A stretch of 64,000 nt of DNA. Origin: Myxococcus guangdongensis (lineage in GTDB: Bacteria; Myxococcota; Myxococcia; Myxococcales; Myxococcaceae). Of this stretch, positions 1 through 8,671 are shown piece by piece (position 1 is the stretch's first letter; every line of letters begins with the position of its first letter). The position numbers and the translations under genes were made by a program. Where the stretch lies: positions 186,001-250,000 of the forward strand of contig NZ_JAJVKW010000010.1 in the NCBI RefSeq assembly GCF_024198255.1, written 5' to 3'. The notes under the pieces were generated by a model. The model did not search any database. It was not told the origin of the DNA and was given only the letters and a program-made list of their open reading frames with translations.

Positions 1-2
1 CC

Positions 3-836
3 GAGCCGCGCAACGACCCGGCCGCGGTGCTGCTGCCGGACGGGCGCGTGCTGGTCGCGGGTGGCACGGACGCGGACCGTCGGCCGCTGCGCTCGGCGGA
101 GCTGTTCCATCCGGAGACGGGCACGTGGCGGCCCACGACGCCGCCGGGCTTCGTGCGAGGTGGCGCGGGGACGGCGGTGGTGCTCGGGCAGGGCAAGGTG
201 CTCTTCGCGAGCGGACTCCAGTCGGAGCTGTATGACGTGGCCACGGGGCGCTGGGAGAAGGCGGGCCTGACGGGGGGCGCGGCGGGGACACACCGCGTGG
301 GGCACACCGTGACGGCGCTGCCGGATGGACGCGTGTTGGTGGTCGGCGGCTCCACCGCGCGCGCGTCGAGCACGGCGGAGCTGTATGACCCCATGACGGG
401 CCTGTGGACGTTGGTGGCCGCGCCGTCCGTGCCTCGCGAGCACCACGCGGCGGTGGTGACGAAGGAGGGGACGGTGCTGGTGCTCGGCGGTGAGCACTTC
501 ACCACGGGGGCGCTCACGTCCGTGGAGCGCTTCAACCCGATGACGGGCCAGTGGTCCTCGGCGCCGGCGCTCGATGAGCCTCGGAGGTTGTCACACGCGC
601 TGTTGATGTCGGACGGCGCGGTGTTGCTCGTGGGCGGAGCGAACGAGATGACGGGCATGCTCGGCTCGGGCGAGAAGTATCTGCCTGGAGGCTGCGTGCC
701 CGTGACGTGTGAGGCTCGCGTGGGCGCGTGTGGCGCGGTGCCGGATGGCTGCGGCGGGGAGCTCCAGTGCGCGCCTTGCTTCGTGGACCGCTGTGACTCG
801 CCTCCGTGTCACGCGGAGGGACTCACGCGACGGTGA
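3..836 (+). CDS. Kelch-repeat protein with Cys-rich tail, 5' truncated by window edge
   Basis: The reading frame is open from base 3, so the true start lies upstream of the window. The product shows at least four Kelch-type blades, each with a pattern like LLPDGRVLVAGG followed by AELYDP and TGxW. This is the blade signature of Kelch/galactose-oxidase-like beta-propellers common in secreted myxobacterial proteins. The C-terminal 50 residues leave the propeller and become Cys-rich (CVPVTCEARVGACG, ELQCAPC), which suggests a disulfide-stabilised extracellular tail. A strong inverted repeat follows the stop codon. Function is not determinable beyond a probable extracytoplasmic ligand- or protein-binding propeller. 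An enzymatic galactose oxidase role cannot be judged because the N-terminus is missing. Confidence 0.85.
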   Translation, partial: EPRNDPAAVLLPDGRVLVAGGTDADRRPLRSAELFHPETGTWRPTTPPGFVRGGAGTAVVLGQGKVLFASGLQSELYDVATGRWEKAGLTGGAAGTHRVGHTVTALPDGRVLVVGGSTARASSTAELYDPMTGLWTLVAAPSVPREHHAAVVTKEGTVLVLGGEHFTTGALTSVERFNPMTGQWSSAPALDEPRRLSHALLMSDGAVLLVGGANEMTGMLGSGEKYLPGGCVPVTCEARVGACGAVPDGCGGELQCAPCFVDRCDSPPCHAEGLTRR

Positions 837-840
837 CGGT

Positions 841-872
841 GGCACGTCGTGGAGCGGCACCCACGACGTGTC
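841..872 (+). terminator. Hairpin after the Kelch gene
   Basis: The arms CACGTCGTGG (843-852) and CCACGACGTG (861-870) form a perfect 10-bp stem with an 8-nt loop directly after the Kelch stop codon. Only a mixed TCGTTCTC stretch follows, so the U-tract is poor. It is terminator-like by position and stability. Confidence 0.5.
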
Positions 873-925
873 CGTCGTTCTCACGCGTCGAGCGAAGATG
901 ACAGCCGTGGAGGATTCCGGCTGGA

Positions 926-1318
926 ATGCACCGCATGCACGGGTGGCTCGTCGGAATCGTCGTGGGAATGGGACTGACTGGCTGCGGCGGTGACGGTGTC
1001 CCCCAGCTCACCTACGACGAGTGGGCCGAACGTTCGGCCATCGCGCAGTGCTCCCACGCGCGCACCTGCGCGGGCTCCACGGTGGAGCAGGAGCCCTGCG
1101 TCGCCCAGGTCTTCGACAGCTATCAGCAAGTCGAGTCCGCGCTGGAGGTCGCCGAGGGCGCCAGGTCCGGCTGCGTCCAGTGCATGCGCATCCGAACCGA
1201 GGAACTCACCACCGCGCTCGACAGCGACTGCCAGCGTCCACCGGACACCGCGCGCATCGACGCGGCCTGTGGCGCCGAGCGTCAAGCGTGCCTCGGTGCG
1301 CCATCGCTCACACCCTGA
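926..1318 (+). CDS. Small Cys-rich putative lipoprotein
   Basis: A 130-residue product with a short hydrophobic N-terminus ending in GLTGCGG, a plausible lipobox (LTGC), so it is probably a lipid-anchored secreted protein. The mature part has about nine more cysteines spaced as in small disulfide-bonded periplasmic proteins (CSHARTC, CVQCM, DACGAERQAC). I recognise no family domain. The ATG at 926 follows a GGAGG at 909-913 with a somewhat long 12-nt spacer; a second ATG at 935 is in frame. Proteins of this layout are frequent as orphan lipoproteins in myxobacteria. Function unknown. Confidence 0.7.
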   Translation: MHRMHGWLVGIVVGMGLTGCGGDGVPQLTYDEWAERSAIAQCSHARTCAGSTVEQEPCVAQVFDSYQQVESALEVAEGARSGCVQCMRIRTEELTTALDSDCQRPPDTARIDAACGAERQACLGAPSLTP

Positions 1319-1443
1319 GCCGTGCCCGCGTGCGACGGCGTGAGCACTCCCGCACGGAAAGCCTCGCAACCCACGAAGCCCCTGACGCGCGTGCCCCGAG
1401 CGACGCGAGACGGCCCCGGCCGTGCGTGCCACACTGCGCGCCC

Positions 1444-2847
1444 ATGCGAACCCGCCTCCGCCTCCTCGCACCGCTCATGCTCACCACCGCATGCGCCTCC
1501 GTCTCCTCACAGACTCCGGATGCCCCCGCCGCGACGGTGAAGCCCACCGCGCCCGAGCGCCCCTTCGGCACGCTGCGCGAGCAGGCCGAGCGGCAACAGG
1601 CCTGGCTGCGCGAGCGCATGGACACGGCCCTGCCCCAGCTCATGCGCAAGTACGGCGTCGAGCTGTGGGTCATCCCCATGCGCGAGTACAACGAGGACCC
1701 CGTCTTCAAGGCGCTCGTGTCCCCCACGACGTTCGCCGCCCGCCGCCGCACCATCTACGTGTTCCATGACCGCGGCCCCGAGAAGGGCGTGGAGCGCCTG
1801 GCGCTCGGCGGTGGACCCCAGGGCGGCGTCTACGTGCCGCGCCGCGCGCAGCAGCAGGTCAGCCACGGCGGCCAGGGCCTGCGTCAGGCGGAGCTGTGGG
1901 GCCCGGACCAGTGGCTCGTCCTCAAGCAGGTGCTCGAGGAGCGTCAGCCCAAGAGCATCGCGCTCGACATCTCGCGCACCTTCGCCTTCGCGGACGGCCT
2001 CTCCCATGGCGAGTACGAGGGCATGGCCGAGGCGCTCGGCCCCGACTGGGTCCAGCGCTTCAAGCCCGCGGGCGGCCTGCCCGTGGACCTGCTCGCCTGG
2101 CGCATCCCCGACGAGGCGCGCTTCTACGAGGACCAGACCAAGCTCGCCTGGAACATCATCGAGACCGCCTTCTCCAACCAGGTCATCACCCCCGGCACCA
2201 CCCGCGTGAAGGACGTGGAGTGGTGGATGCGCCAGCGCCTGGCCGACCTGGGCCTGGAGACCTGGTTCCAGCCCTCCGTCGACGTGCAGCGCCAGGGCGT
2301 CACCGACGAGCAGCTCGGCGACGACCCCGTCATCCAGCGCGGCGACGTGCTCCACTGCGACTACGGCGTCACCGCCCTGCGCCTCAACACCGACACCCAG
2401 CACATGGGCTACGTGCTGCGCGAGGGCGAGACGGACGTGCCCGAGGGCCTCAAGGCCGCGCTCAAGACGTCCAACCGCCTGCAGGACATCGTCTTCGAGG
2501 AGCTGGTCCCTGGCCGCGCCGGCAACGACGTCCTCCAGCGCGCCCGTCAGCGCATGACGAGCGAGGGCATCGACGGCACCATCTACTCGCACCCCATCGG
2601 CCTGCACGGCCACGGCGCCGGCGCCATGGTGGGCCTGTGGGACCGTCAGGAGGGCGTGCCCGGCAACGGTGACCACAAGGTCATGCCGAACATGTGGTAC
2701 TCCATCGAGCTGCAGGCCACGAGCGCCGTCCCGGAGTGGAACGGCCAGCGCGTGCGCTCCGCCCAGGAAGAGGACATCACCATCGACGCCGAGGGCCGCG
2801 TGCACTGGGCCTGGAAGCGTCAGACGGACTTCCATCTGGTGCGCTGA
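1444..2847 (+). CDS. M24-family (Xaa-Pro aminopeptidase-like) exported protein
   Basis: The 467-residue product begins MRTRLRLLAPLMLTTACAS, an export signal with a possible though suboptimal lipobox (LTTAC). The C-terminal half has the pita-bread fold signature of M24 metallopeptidases: HCDYGV (metal-binding Asp region), SHPIGLHGHGAG (His ligand region) and WYSIELQAT (Glu ligand region). The N-terminal half matches a creatinase/prolidase-type N-domain (VELWVIPMREYNEDP, TIYVFHDRG). The family hydrolyses N-terminal residues preceding proline, using two metal ions. The frame is open far upstream, but the ATG at 1444 is chosen because it gives the signal sequence. Some canonical ligands look altered (DTQHMGY replaces the usual second Asp motif region), so activity should not be taken for granted. 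Confidence 0.8.
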   Translation: MRTRLRLLAPLMLTTACASVSSQTPDAPAATVKPTAPERPFGTLREQAERQQAWLRERMDTALPQLMRKYGVELWVIPMREYNEDPVFKALVSPTTFAARRRTIYVFHDRGPEKGVERLALGGGPQGGVYVPRRAQQQVSHGGQGLRQAELWGPDQWLVLKQVLEERQPKSIALDISRTFAFADGLSHGEYEGMAEALGPDWVQRFKPAGGLPVDLLAWRIPDEARFYEDQTKLAWNIIETAFSNQVITPGTTRVKDVEWWMRQRLADLGLETWFQPSVDVQRQGVTDEQLGDDPVIQRGDVLHCDYGVTALRLNTDTQHMGYVLREGETDVPEGLKAALKTSNRLQDIVFEELVPGRAGNDVLQRARQRMTSEGIDGTIYSHPIGLHGHGAGAMVGLWDRQEGVPGNGDHKVMPNMWYSIELQATSAVPEWNGQRVRSAQEEDITIDAEGRVHWAWKRQTDFHLVR

Positions 2848-2856
2848 GGTCGCTCC

Positions 2857-2888
2857 GGGCTCTCGTGCACAAGCTCGCGCGAGAGCCC
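2857..2888. terminator. Bidirectional hairpin between convergent genes
   Basis: The arms GGGCTCTCG (2857-2865) and CGAGAGCCC (2880-2888) form a perfect 9-bp stem. It lies between the stop codons of the M24-like gene (plus) and the cytochrome c peroxidase-like gene (minus), so it can serve both strands. No long T-run is present. Confidence 0.55.
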
Positions 2889-2896
2889 CCGCCCGC

Positions 2897-4081
2897 TCAG
2901 CGGGTCGCGCCGGTCAGCGACTTCAAGAGCTCCACCAGCGCGCGCTTCTCCTCGTTCGTCAAATCCAGCGCGGCGATGGACACCGTGCGCTTGCCCGTGA
3001 AGGTGCCTTCCGCGTCGCCGCCCTCGTTGTAGAAGTCGACGACCTCCTCCAGCGTGGCCTGCGCGCCCGTGTGCATGTACGGCGCCGTCAGCGCCACGTT
3101 GCGCAGCGACGGCGTGCGGAACGCGCCCTCCAGCTCCTCCTGCTTCGCCTGCGTGCGCAGCGTGGTCAGCCGCCGCGCGTCCGCGCCGCTCCGGTCATCG
3201 CTGTAGCGCCCCGCGGCGTTGTACTCCCAGTCCAGCAGCGACTGCAGCACCGCCCACTGTCCCCCCGCGCCCGGCCCCTTGTCCTGCAGGCCCACGTTGT
3301 GGAACAGCTCGTCCGTCAGCGACGGGCCCTTGTGGCACACGATGCACTGGCCCTTGCGCACGAAGGTCTTCAACCCCAGGTACGCCGGGTCGCTCTCCGC
3401 CGTGCCCGCGTCCACCGCCGCGAGGAAGCGCCGCACGTCCACGTCGAAGGGCGCCTCCACCCGCATCAGGTCCCGCTCGTACGCCGCCAGCACCTTGCCC
3501 ACGTTGGCCATCAGCTCCGGGCCCGGCTCCGCCCCCGGGTCCGCGCCGAACAGCGCCAGGTAGCGCGAGCGGTACGAGTCCTGTGCCTGCAGCCGCGCGC
3601 GCACCACCTCCGCGTCCGAGTCCATCTCCACCGGATTCGTCAGCGGCAGAATCGCCTGCGACCAGAGCGAGTCCGCCCGGCCGTCCCACATGAACCAGCG
3701 GTTGTGCCGCACGTTCAACACGGTGGGCGGGTTTCTCTCCGTGCGCTGGCCTCCGCAGCCCTCCGCCGTCGGCGTCTCCACCGTGCGGCCCTCGCCGGTG
3801 TGACAGCTCTCGCACGACACCGAGCCACAGCGCGACAGCCCCGGGTCCCGGAACAGCTCGTTGCCCAGCGTGCGCGCCGCCTCCAGCCCGTCCACCCGGT
3901 TGGTGGCGTCCAGGCGAGCGTGGCTCGACAGCGAGTGCAGGCTGCGCAGCTGGTCCAGCTCGTCCAGCGTGGGGAAGGGTTCCTCCGACTCACACGCCAG
4001 CCCCAGCCCACCCAGGCTCAGGGCGAGCGCGGCGGCGCGCCAGCTTCTCGAAATCATCACCGGGTCGTCCTTCTTCGCCAT
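2897..4081 (-). CDS. Di-haem cytochrome c peroxidase / MauG-like lipoprotein
   Basis: The 394-residue product carries two c-type haem motifs, C90-ESC-H94 and C246-IVC-H250, with the spacing and conserved blocks of bacterial di-haem cytochrome c peroxidases (RNPPTVLNVRHNRWFMWDGRADSLWSQA, split here as RNPPTVLNVRHN then FMWDGRADSL; FRTPSLRNVALTAPYMHTG). The family reduces hydrogen peroxide or performs MauG-type oxidations in the periplasm using electrons from small cytochromes. The N-terminus has a lipobox (LGLAC30). Two starts are possible: the ATG at 4081, or the ATG at 4057 (MISRSW), which has AAGGA about 10 nt upstream and gives a cleaner signal peptide. It converges on the M24-like gene through a shared hairpin. 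No partner cytochrome gene is adjacent. Confidence 0.88.
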   Translation of the reverse strand: MAKKDDPVMISRSWRAAALALSLGGLGLACESEEPFPTLDELDQLRSLHSLSSHARLDATNRVDGLEAARTLGNELFRDPGLSRCGSVSCESCHTGEGRTVETPTAEGCGGQRTERNPPTVLNVRHNRWFMWDGRADSLWSQAILPLTNPVEMDSDAEVVRARLQAQDSYRSRYLALFGADPGAEPGPELMANVGKVLAAYERDLMRVEAPFDVDVRRFLAAVDAGTAESDPAYLGLKTFVRKGQCIVCHKGPSLTDELFHNVGLQDKGPGAGGQWAVLQSLLDWEYNAAGRYSDDRSGADARRLTTLRTQAKQEELEGAFRTPSLRNVALTAPYMHTGAQATLEEVVDFYNEGGDAEGTFTGKRTVSIAALDLTNEEKRALVELLKSLTGATR

Positions 4082-4202
4082 CCGTCGCGGCCCGGCCTAC
4101 TCCGGTACCTCGCGCCGCTCCACGGGCGGTCTCCCAGAAGCTTCGCGCCCCTCGGAGCGCGAATCAATCCGGAATTCCTGGACGACCTGGAGCCTACCTG
4201 CC

Positions 4203-4231
4203 CGCTCCGCTCCCGACACCGGAGCGGAGCG
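4203..4231 (-). terminator. Hairpin downstream of small lipoprotein gene
   Basis: The perfect 11-bp arms CGCTCCGCTCC (4203-4213) and GGAGCGGAGCG (4221-4231) flank a 7-nt loop just past the stop of the minus-strand lipoprotein gene. No U-tract is visible. Confidence 0.5.
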
Positions 4232-4258
4232 ACAGGGCACAACGAGCGCGTGTCGACT

Positions 4259-4672
4259 TCAGGAGCCGCAGCTCACGGTGAAGTCGCGCGTGCCGGTGGC
4301 GTAGTCCTTCAGGTTCAGCTCGGACGGCGCCGGGGAGAGGGTGGGCACAGCGCCGCCATCACACTTCAGGCCCGCGTCCGCCACCGCGCTGATCTGCAGC
4401 TTGGCGTTGCTGGGGATGCCGGACACGGTGAAGGAACAGCGATTGCCGCGGCTGGACTTCACCATGCCGTGACCCAGGGCGTCCGTGGGCGTGCTCGCGT
4501 GAGCGACCACCACGCGCAGCTGGTCACACGGGTTGCCCGCCTGGGCCAGCCCGGTCTCCGGCAGCTTGATGACCCCGGCGACGTTGGCGTTGCCCTCGCG
4601 GCTCCCGCCGCCTCCCGTGGTGGCACAACCAGTGGCGGCGAGCATCAAGGCGGCAACGGCGATGCGATACAT
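4259..4672 (-). CDS. Small lipoprotein
   Basis: A 137-residue product with signal peptide and lipobox (LAATGC16) followed by a flexible ATTGGGGSREG linker, typical of an outer-membrane-anchored lipoprotein. The mature domain, about 110 residues, has four cysteines (C49, C79, C104, C135 approximately) and ends FTVSCGS. No known domain is recognised. It is transcribed alone, ends in a strong hairpin, and has a 415-bp spacer in front. Function unknown. Confidence 0.7.
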   Translation of the reverse strand: MYRIAVAALMLAATGCATTGGGGSREGNANVAGVIKLPETGLAQAGNPCDQLRVVVAHASTPTDALGHGMVKSSRGNRCSFTVSGIPSNAKLQISAVADAGLKCDGGAVPTLSPAPSELNLKDYATGTRDFTVSCGS

Positions 4673-5087
4673 TTTTTCCTCAATTCATGGGGGAAGGAGA
4701 AAGGCGGCTCGGTCACCGCACAGACGACCTACGTCGCGCGCCCATTACAATTGCGACGACATTTCATTCCATCCATTTCGCGCGCCCATCCGGTGCCGGG
4801 TTTTCTCCAAATCGCATGGAAGTCCGTGCGGTTCTGGACGCGGCGTCGACGGGCGGTACGACCTGGGGTGCGGTTCGATGAGTCCTCTTCATCGCTCGAA
4901 TCAAAGACAGACATGGTGTGCGGCCCTGGGACGTTTGGACGTCCCAGGAGCGGACGGGAATCCCGTGTTTGGGAATGCACGAACGCTCGTGCCCCGCGCG
5001 GAGCGTGCGGCCGGGACGCAGTCCCGCTGTCTGCTGCCGGACAGCGCGCGCGCCCCCACGGTTCAAGGCGCGAGAGAGGAGACGCGC
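4673..5087. other. Intergenic spacer with a cluster of palindromes
   Basis: This spacer separates the divergent lipoprotein and DUF2267 genes. It is locally less G+C-rich around 4740-4820 (e.g. CATTACAATTGCGACGACATTTC), where promoters may lie. It contains two neighbouring palindromes: CTGGGACGT/ACGTCCCAG (4926-4934 and 4939-4947, TTGG loop) and ACGGGA/TCCCGT (4954-4959 and 4961-4966). No supported gene was found here. Confidence 0.5.
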
Positions 5088-5546
5088 ATGTCGATGCAGA
5101 AGCAGGAGACGACGCAGTCGTGGTCGGGGCTGGGTGTGGGGACGGACCGGAAGTCCTTCCTGGCCGCGGTGTCCGCGCAGCTTCCGGACTTCGAGGCCGA
5201 GCGCGCGGCGGAGGCGGTGTTCTGCGGCCTGTCGGAGCTCTTGTCCGACGGGCTGATGCGCCAGCTGCGAGAGCAGCTCCCGGAGGACCTGCGGGGAATG
5301 CTGGATGCGTGCCCGCGTCACGCCCGCGAGGGCGACGGCAAGGTGGACCGGGACGACTTCTACCTGCAGGTCGCCAACCACCTGAACGCCGAGCCGGAGA
5401 ACGTGAGGTTGGTGCTGCACGGCGTCTTCGCGGCGCTGCGGGCCCAGCTCACCGAGCAGGAGGCGGGCAAGGTCGAGGGGCAGCTGCCCCGCTGGCTCCA
5501 GGGCACGTGGGCCGCGGCGAAGCTGGGCATCGACCGGCCTTCGTGA
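5088..5546 (+). CDS. DUF2267-type protein
   Basis: A soluble, acidic 152-residue helical product. The arrangement of two related helical halves (SFLAAVSAQLPDFEAERAAEAVFCGLSEL and DDFYLQVANHL...VLHGVFAALRAQLTEQEAGKVEGQLP) matches the DUF2267 family, small cytoplasmic proteins with twofold repeats ending in LP-x-W/F motifs. Their biochemical role is not established. The ATG at 5088 follows GAGAGGAGA; upstream in-frame sequence is not protein-like. It stands alone between a palindrome-rich spacer and a strong bidirectional terminator. Confidence 0.75.
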   Translation: MSMQKQETTQSWSGLGVGTDRKSFLAAVSAQLPDFEAERAAEAVFCGLSELLSDGLMRQLREQLPEDLRGMLDACPRHAREGDGKVDRDDFYLQVANHLNAEPENVRLVLHGVFAALRAQLTEQEAGKVEGQLPRWLQGTWAAAKLGIDRPS

Positions 5547-5575
5547 GAGCGCCCGGCGGGACGGGTGCTCCACCC

Positions 5576-5608
5576 GAGGCGTCCGGACCCGCGCGGCCCG
5601 GACGCCTC
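5576..5608. terminator. Bidirectional hairpin between convergent genes
   Basis: The perfect 11-bp arms GAGGCGTCCGG (5576-5586) and CCGGACGCCTC (5598-5608) lie between the stop codons of the DUF2267 gene (plus) and the barrel gene (minus). Confidence 0.6.
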
Positions 5609-5619
5609 GCTCGCGCTGG

Positions 5620-6312
5620 CTAGTAGGTGCCGCCCACCTGCAGCGTGCCCATGTAGCGGCCGTCCAGGGCGTTGGGCGTCGCCGACGTGGGGGCGAAGCC
5701 CTGGTCGAAGAGGAAGTTGTAGCTCACGCGCGCGTCGGCGGTGATGAGCTTGTTGACCTGGTAGCGCAGGCCCAGGCCCGCGGGCACGTAGCCGCTGGTG
5801 TCGTCCTCGAAGCCGTAGATGCGGCCCTGCGCGTCGTGGCGGATGTTGTAGTCGTCGACGCCCAGGCCCGTCACCGCGTAGGGCTGCAGCCGGGTGGCGG
5901 TGAAGTTGCCGACGACGAGCGCCTGGCCTCCGCTGCGCACCACGTCCGGGCCGCTGCCCAGGCTGCCCCCGCGGCCGTTGCCGTCGATGTCCACGTCATT
6001 GAGGCTGCCGTTGAAGCCCAGCTCCACCGCCATGAAGGGGATGGGCCGGTAGCCCACCGCGGCGCCGTAGGCGAACCCCGCCTCCATGCGGGGCGCCAGC
6101 TGCCCGGTGTAGCCCTCCGCGCCGCCGCCCAGCTGCGCGTACAGCCCGGTGTCGGCATGGCGGGACGACTTGTGTCGGCGCGGCGAGTCCTCCCGTTCCG
6201 GCTCCACATAGCCCTGGGCCCGCTCCGCGCTGGGGCGGAAGTCCTCCTGGGCCGCCACGGCGCATCCCCACAGCGCCCCCACACATCCCGCGATACGCAC
6301 GAATGTCCTCAT
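5620..6312 (-). CDS. Outer-membrane beta-barrel protein
   Basis: A 230-residue product with a Sec signal peptide (MRTFVRIAGCVGALWGCAVAAQE) and a mature domain of alternating amphipathic strands rich in G, Y and aromatic girdle residues (GLYAQLGGGAEGY, AAVGYRPIPFMAVELGFNGS, LQPYAVTGLGVDDY, YVPAGLGLRYQVN, TADARVSYNFLFDQ). It ends in a tyrosine (VGGTY). This is the pattern of small OmpA/OmpW-like eight-stranded barrels. The ATG at 6312 has AAGGAGT nine bases upstream, so the long open frame before it is rejected. A charged, His/Arg-rich stretch (residues about 35-55) precedes the first strand. Role probably structural or transport; not specified by sequence. Confidence 0.8.
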   Translation of the reverse strand: MRTFVRIAGCVGALWGCAVAAQEDFRPSAERAQGYVEPEREDSPRRHKSSRHADTGLYAQLGGGAEGYTGQLAPRMEAGFAYGAAVGYRPIPFMAVELGFNGSLNDVDIDGNGRGGSLGSGPDVVRSGGQALVVGNFTATRLQPYAVTGLGVDDYNIRHDAQGRIYGFEDDTSGYVPAGLGLRYQVNKLITADARVSYNFLFDQGFAPTSATPNALDGRYMGTLQVGGTY

Positions 6313-6469
6313 GTCGGACTCCTTTCCAAGCGTCCGGAAGGCAACGTGACGTCCCCCGTCGTCCCCGGCATGGTTCCGCGGGGGGGCGCGGGAGGAGGAG
6401 GGACGCGTCGGCCGTCCCCGCGCTCCACCCCGGCGGGCGGGGCGGGCGGGTTTCGGAGCCTCGGAGCCC

Positions 6470-8197
6470 TCAGGGCATGGGGCCGACGAGCGCCTCCATC
6501 GCGCCGCGCGCCTGCACCAGGCCGTGGCCATGGTCCGAATCCCAGCCCGCGGGGCCCAGGTCCTTGGCGCTGGACTCGAGCGCGGCCCGCACCTGGGCGG
6601 GCGTCGCGCCGGGGCGGGCGCTGAACAGCAGCGCGGCGACGCCGCTGACGTACGGCGTGGCCATGGAGGTGCCGGACATGTACGCGTAGTCCACCGGGCG
6701 CAGCGTCAGCCGCGTGGTGGCGCCCAGCTGCCGGCCCATCACCGTGCTCGCCGCCTGGGTGATGGTGACGGCGGGCACCCACGCACCCTGCTGCGGGACG
6801 GAGAGGATTTCCGCGCCGCCCTCCACCAGCTCGCTGGCGAAGATGACCGCGCGCGCGCCCTGCTTCATCACGTTCACCATGGCCCGCTCCGGCCTCACGT
6901 ACGCGTGCGGGTGCACATAGGCGATGAAGCCGTCACAGCTGCTGTCCTCGCCGCACGAGTCCAGCGTGCCGCCGTGGCCGCAGTCCACCAGCGGGCCCCA
7001 GGTGTTCCCGGTGGGCGCGTACAAGAGGGAGCGCGACGCGGGCCGGGCCTTTCCCAGCTCCAGCTGCGCGAACGAGCCCAGGCCCCGGGGGAAGGTGGAC
7101 AGCACGTCCACGCCCGGCGCCATCAGCGACAGCTGCTCGCCACGGGAGGAGAAGTGCACGCGCCGGTCCAGGTCATCCACCGCGCCCACCGCGAGCACGG
7201 ACGGGTCCGACGCCGGATAGGACACCAGGTACTGCCCCTCGTTGCCCGCCGCGGCCACCACCAGCATCCCGCCGTCGAGCGCGGCCTTGAAGATGTCCTC
7301 GGAGGTGAAGGTGGCCAGGCCCCCGGCCAGCGACAGCGAGGCCACCCGGGCGCCCTGGCTCATGCACCACTCGACGGCCTCGAGCACCACGCTCATGTGG
7401 GTGCGGCCGTTCACGTCCAGCACCCGCGCGACCAGCAGCTGGGCCCCCGGCGCCACGCCCATCAGCCCGCTCTCGGTGAGCACCGGCCCGCCCTGGCCCC
7501 CCATTCCCGCCCGGGCCGCGACGATGCCCGCCACGTGCGTGCCGTGGCCGGTGCCCCAGTGGCCCTCCTCGCCGTCCGTCGCGTCGTCGTCGTCGTCCAG
7601 GAAGTCCCGCGCCGCCACCACCGCGTCGCGCAGCTCCGGGTGGTTCATGTCCATGCCGCTGTCGATGACGCACACGCGCACGCCCGCGCCCGTCACCGCG
7701 CCCGGGTCCGGCACCCCGTCCCCATCGCGGTCCCACACCTCCAGCGCCTGCACCCGCTGCAGCTTCCCGGTGTAGTCCCCGGTGCCGCTCGCGCCGAGCC
7801 CGACGCGGCTCAGCGCCCCCAAAGGCAGCGAGGAGAGCCCTGTCGCGCGCAGCTCCGCGTCCGGCTCGATGCTCTCCACCGAGGGGTCCAGCGCCAGCGC
7901 CAGCCGCTCCTCGGGCGTCACGCGCGCGGCCAGGGCGGGCGCGTGGCGGAAGTTCGCCGTCACCCGGCCGCCCAGCTGGTGCACCCGCGCCTCCGCCACG
8001 CCCTGGCCCTGGCGGTAGCGGATGATGACCGGCTCCCGCCCGTCCTCCAGCGTGACCTTCTGGGTTGTCCGGGGCGCCTGGGGCACCTCCCCGGCGGTGA
8101 TGCCGGGGCAGACGTTGCGCTGGGCGTCCCGCTTCTCCGACTCGTCCGGCATGCACCCCGCCAGCACCATCAGCCCGATGAATCCCCAGCGCTTCAT
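6470..8197 (-). CDS. Subtilisin-like serine protease lipoprotein with PA insert (S8 family)
   Basis: A 575-residue product. The N-terminus is a lipoprotein signal (MKRWGFIGLMVLAGC15). Residues about 55-115 resemble an inhibitor_I9-type prodomain (VIIRYRQGQGVAEARVHQLGG). A calcium-type DRDGDGVPD loop precedes the catalytic domain. The S8 triad is complete: D179 (CVIDSGMDMNHPE), H221 (GHGTHVAG) and S511 (MSGTSMATPYVSG); the oxyanion Asn lies in AAAGNEGQ. Between His and Ser blocks there is a Cys-containing protease-associated (PA)-like insert (VDCGHGGTLDSCGEDSSCDG...GARAVIFASEL), as in larger bacterial subtilases. The ATG at 8197 has AAGGAAGGGG upstream. It should be an exported, surface- or periplasm-anchored endopeptidase. 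Confidence 0.93.
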   Translation of the reverse strand: MKRWGFIGLMVLAGCMPDESEKRDAQRNVCPGITAGEVPQAPRTTQKVTLEDGREPVIIRYRQGQGVAEARVHQLGGRVTANFRHAPALAARVTPEERLALALDPSVESIEPDAELRATGLSSLPLGALSRVGLGASGTGDYTGKLQRVQALEVWDRDGDGVPDPGAVTGAGVRVCVIDSGMDMNHPELRDAVVAARDFLDDDDDATDGEEGHWGTGHGTHVAGIVAARAGMGGQGGPVLTESGLMGVAPGAQLLVARVLDVNGRTHMSVVLEAVEWCMSQGARVASLSLAGGLATFTSEDIFKAALDGGMLVVAAAGNEGQYLVSYPASDPSVLAVGAVDDLDRRVHFSSRGEQLSLMAPGVDVLSTFPRGLGSFAQLELGKARPASRSLLYAPTGNTWGPLVDCGHGGTLDSCGEDSSCDGFIAYVHPHAYVRPERAMVNVMKQGARAVIFASELVEGGAEILSVPQQGAWVPAVTITQAASTVMGRQLGATTRLTLRPVDYAYMSGTSMATPYVSGVAALLFSARPGATPAQVRAALESSAKDLGPAGWDSDHGHGLVQARGAMEALVGPMP

Positions 8198-8671
8198 GAG
8201 CCCCTTCCTTCCGTCGCCAATCCGGGCGACCTCGCGGGGCCCGGCCGGAGGGCTTCCAGCCGGACGACCCCACCAGCCCCCAGGGAGTGCATCCCGCCTC
8301 CGGGCGGCAACGGCGCCCCGAGCCCGCCACCGATGGGAGGTGCGTGGGTTCACATCCGGTCCGTGCCGCGTGTCTCAAACTGGCGTCCGACCCCGACCGC
8401 CCCTGGGAGCGGCTGTCCCGAAACCCGCCCTCCTTGCCCACCTCCACGCGAAGGGGAGGACCCCCGTGGCGCGCCGGACCGGCTGACGAAGGCCCCGAGG
8501 CCAAACGGGCGGGGAGGGCGCCGTCACGCTCCTTTCTGCTCCACCGGTCTGACACCCGGAGGGGGAGCGTCCGGCCTTTCTGTTCCGGGGCCGTGTGGTG
8601 TCTGACAGAGGCGAGGGGCCCCCGGTGCTTGCTTCCGTGTGTGTCCGGGTGCTTCGCTGCCAGCAGAAGCC
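8198..8671. other. Divergent promoter region, no gene seen
   Basis: This 474-bp spacer separates the divergently transcribed subtilase and Ser/Thr kinase genes and presumably carries both promoters. No convincing sigma-70 boxes, operator palindromes or short genes were recognised. All open frames crossing it run into the antisense of flanking genes. Confidence 0.4.

Noticed and set aside
1507..2835. Long antisense open frame (442 codons) opposite the M24-like gene
   Set aside because: The translation is an Ala/Gly/His/Val/Leu-rich shadow typical of the antisense frame in G+C-rich genes, while the sense frame has clear M24 motifs.
2669..5623. Plus-strand open frame of 984 codons
   Set aside because: It runs antisense through the cytochrome c peroxidase-like and lipoprotein genes and out of frame through DUF2267; Arg/Ala-rich shadow.
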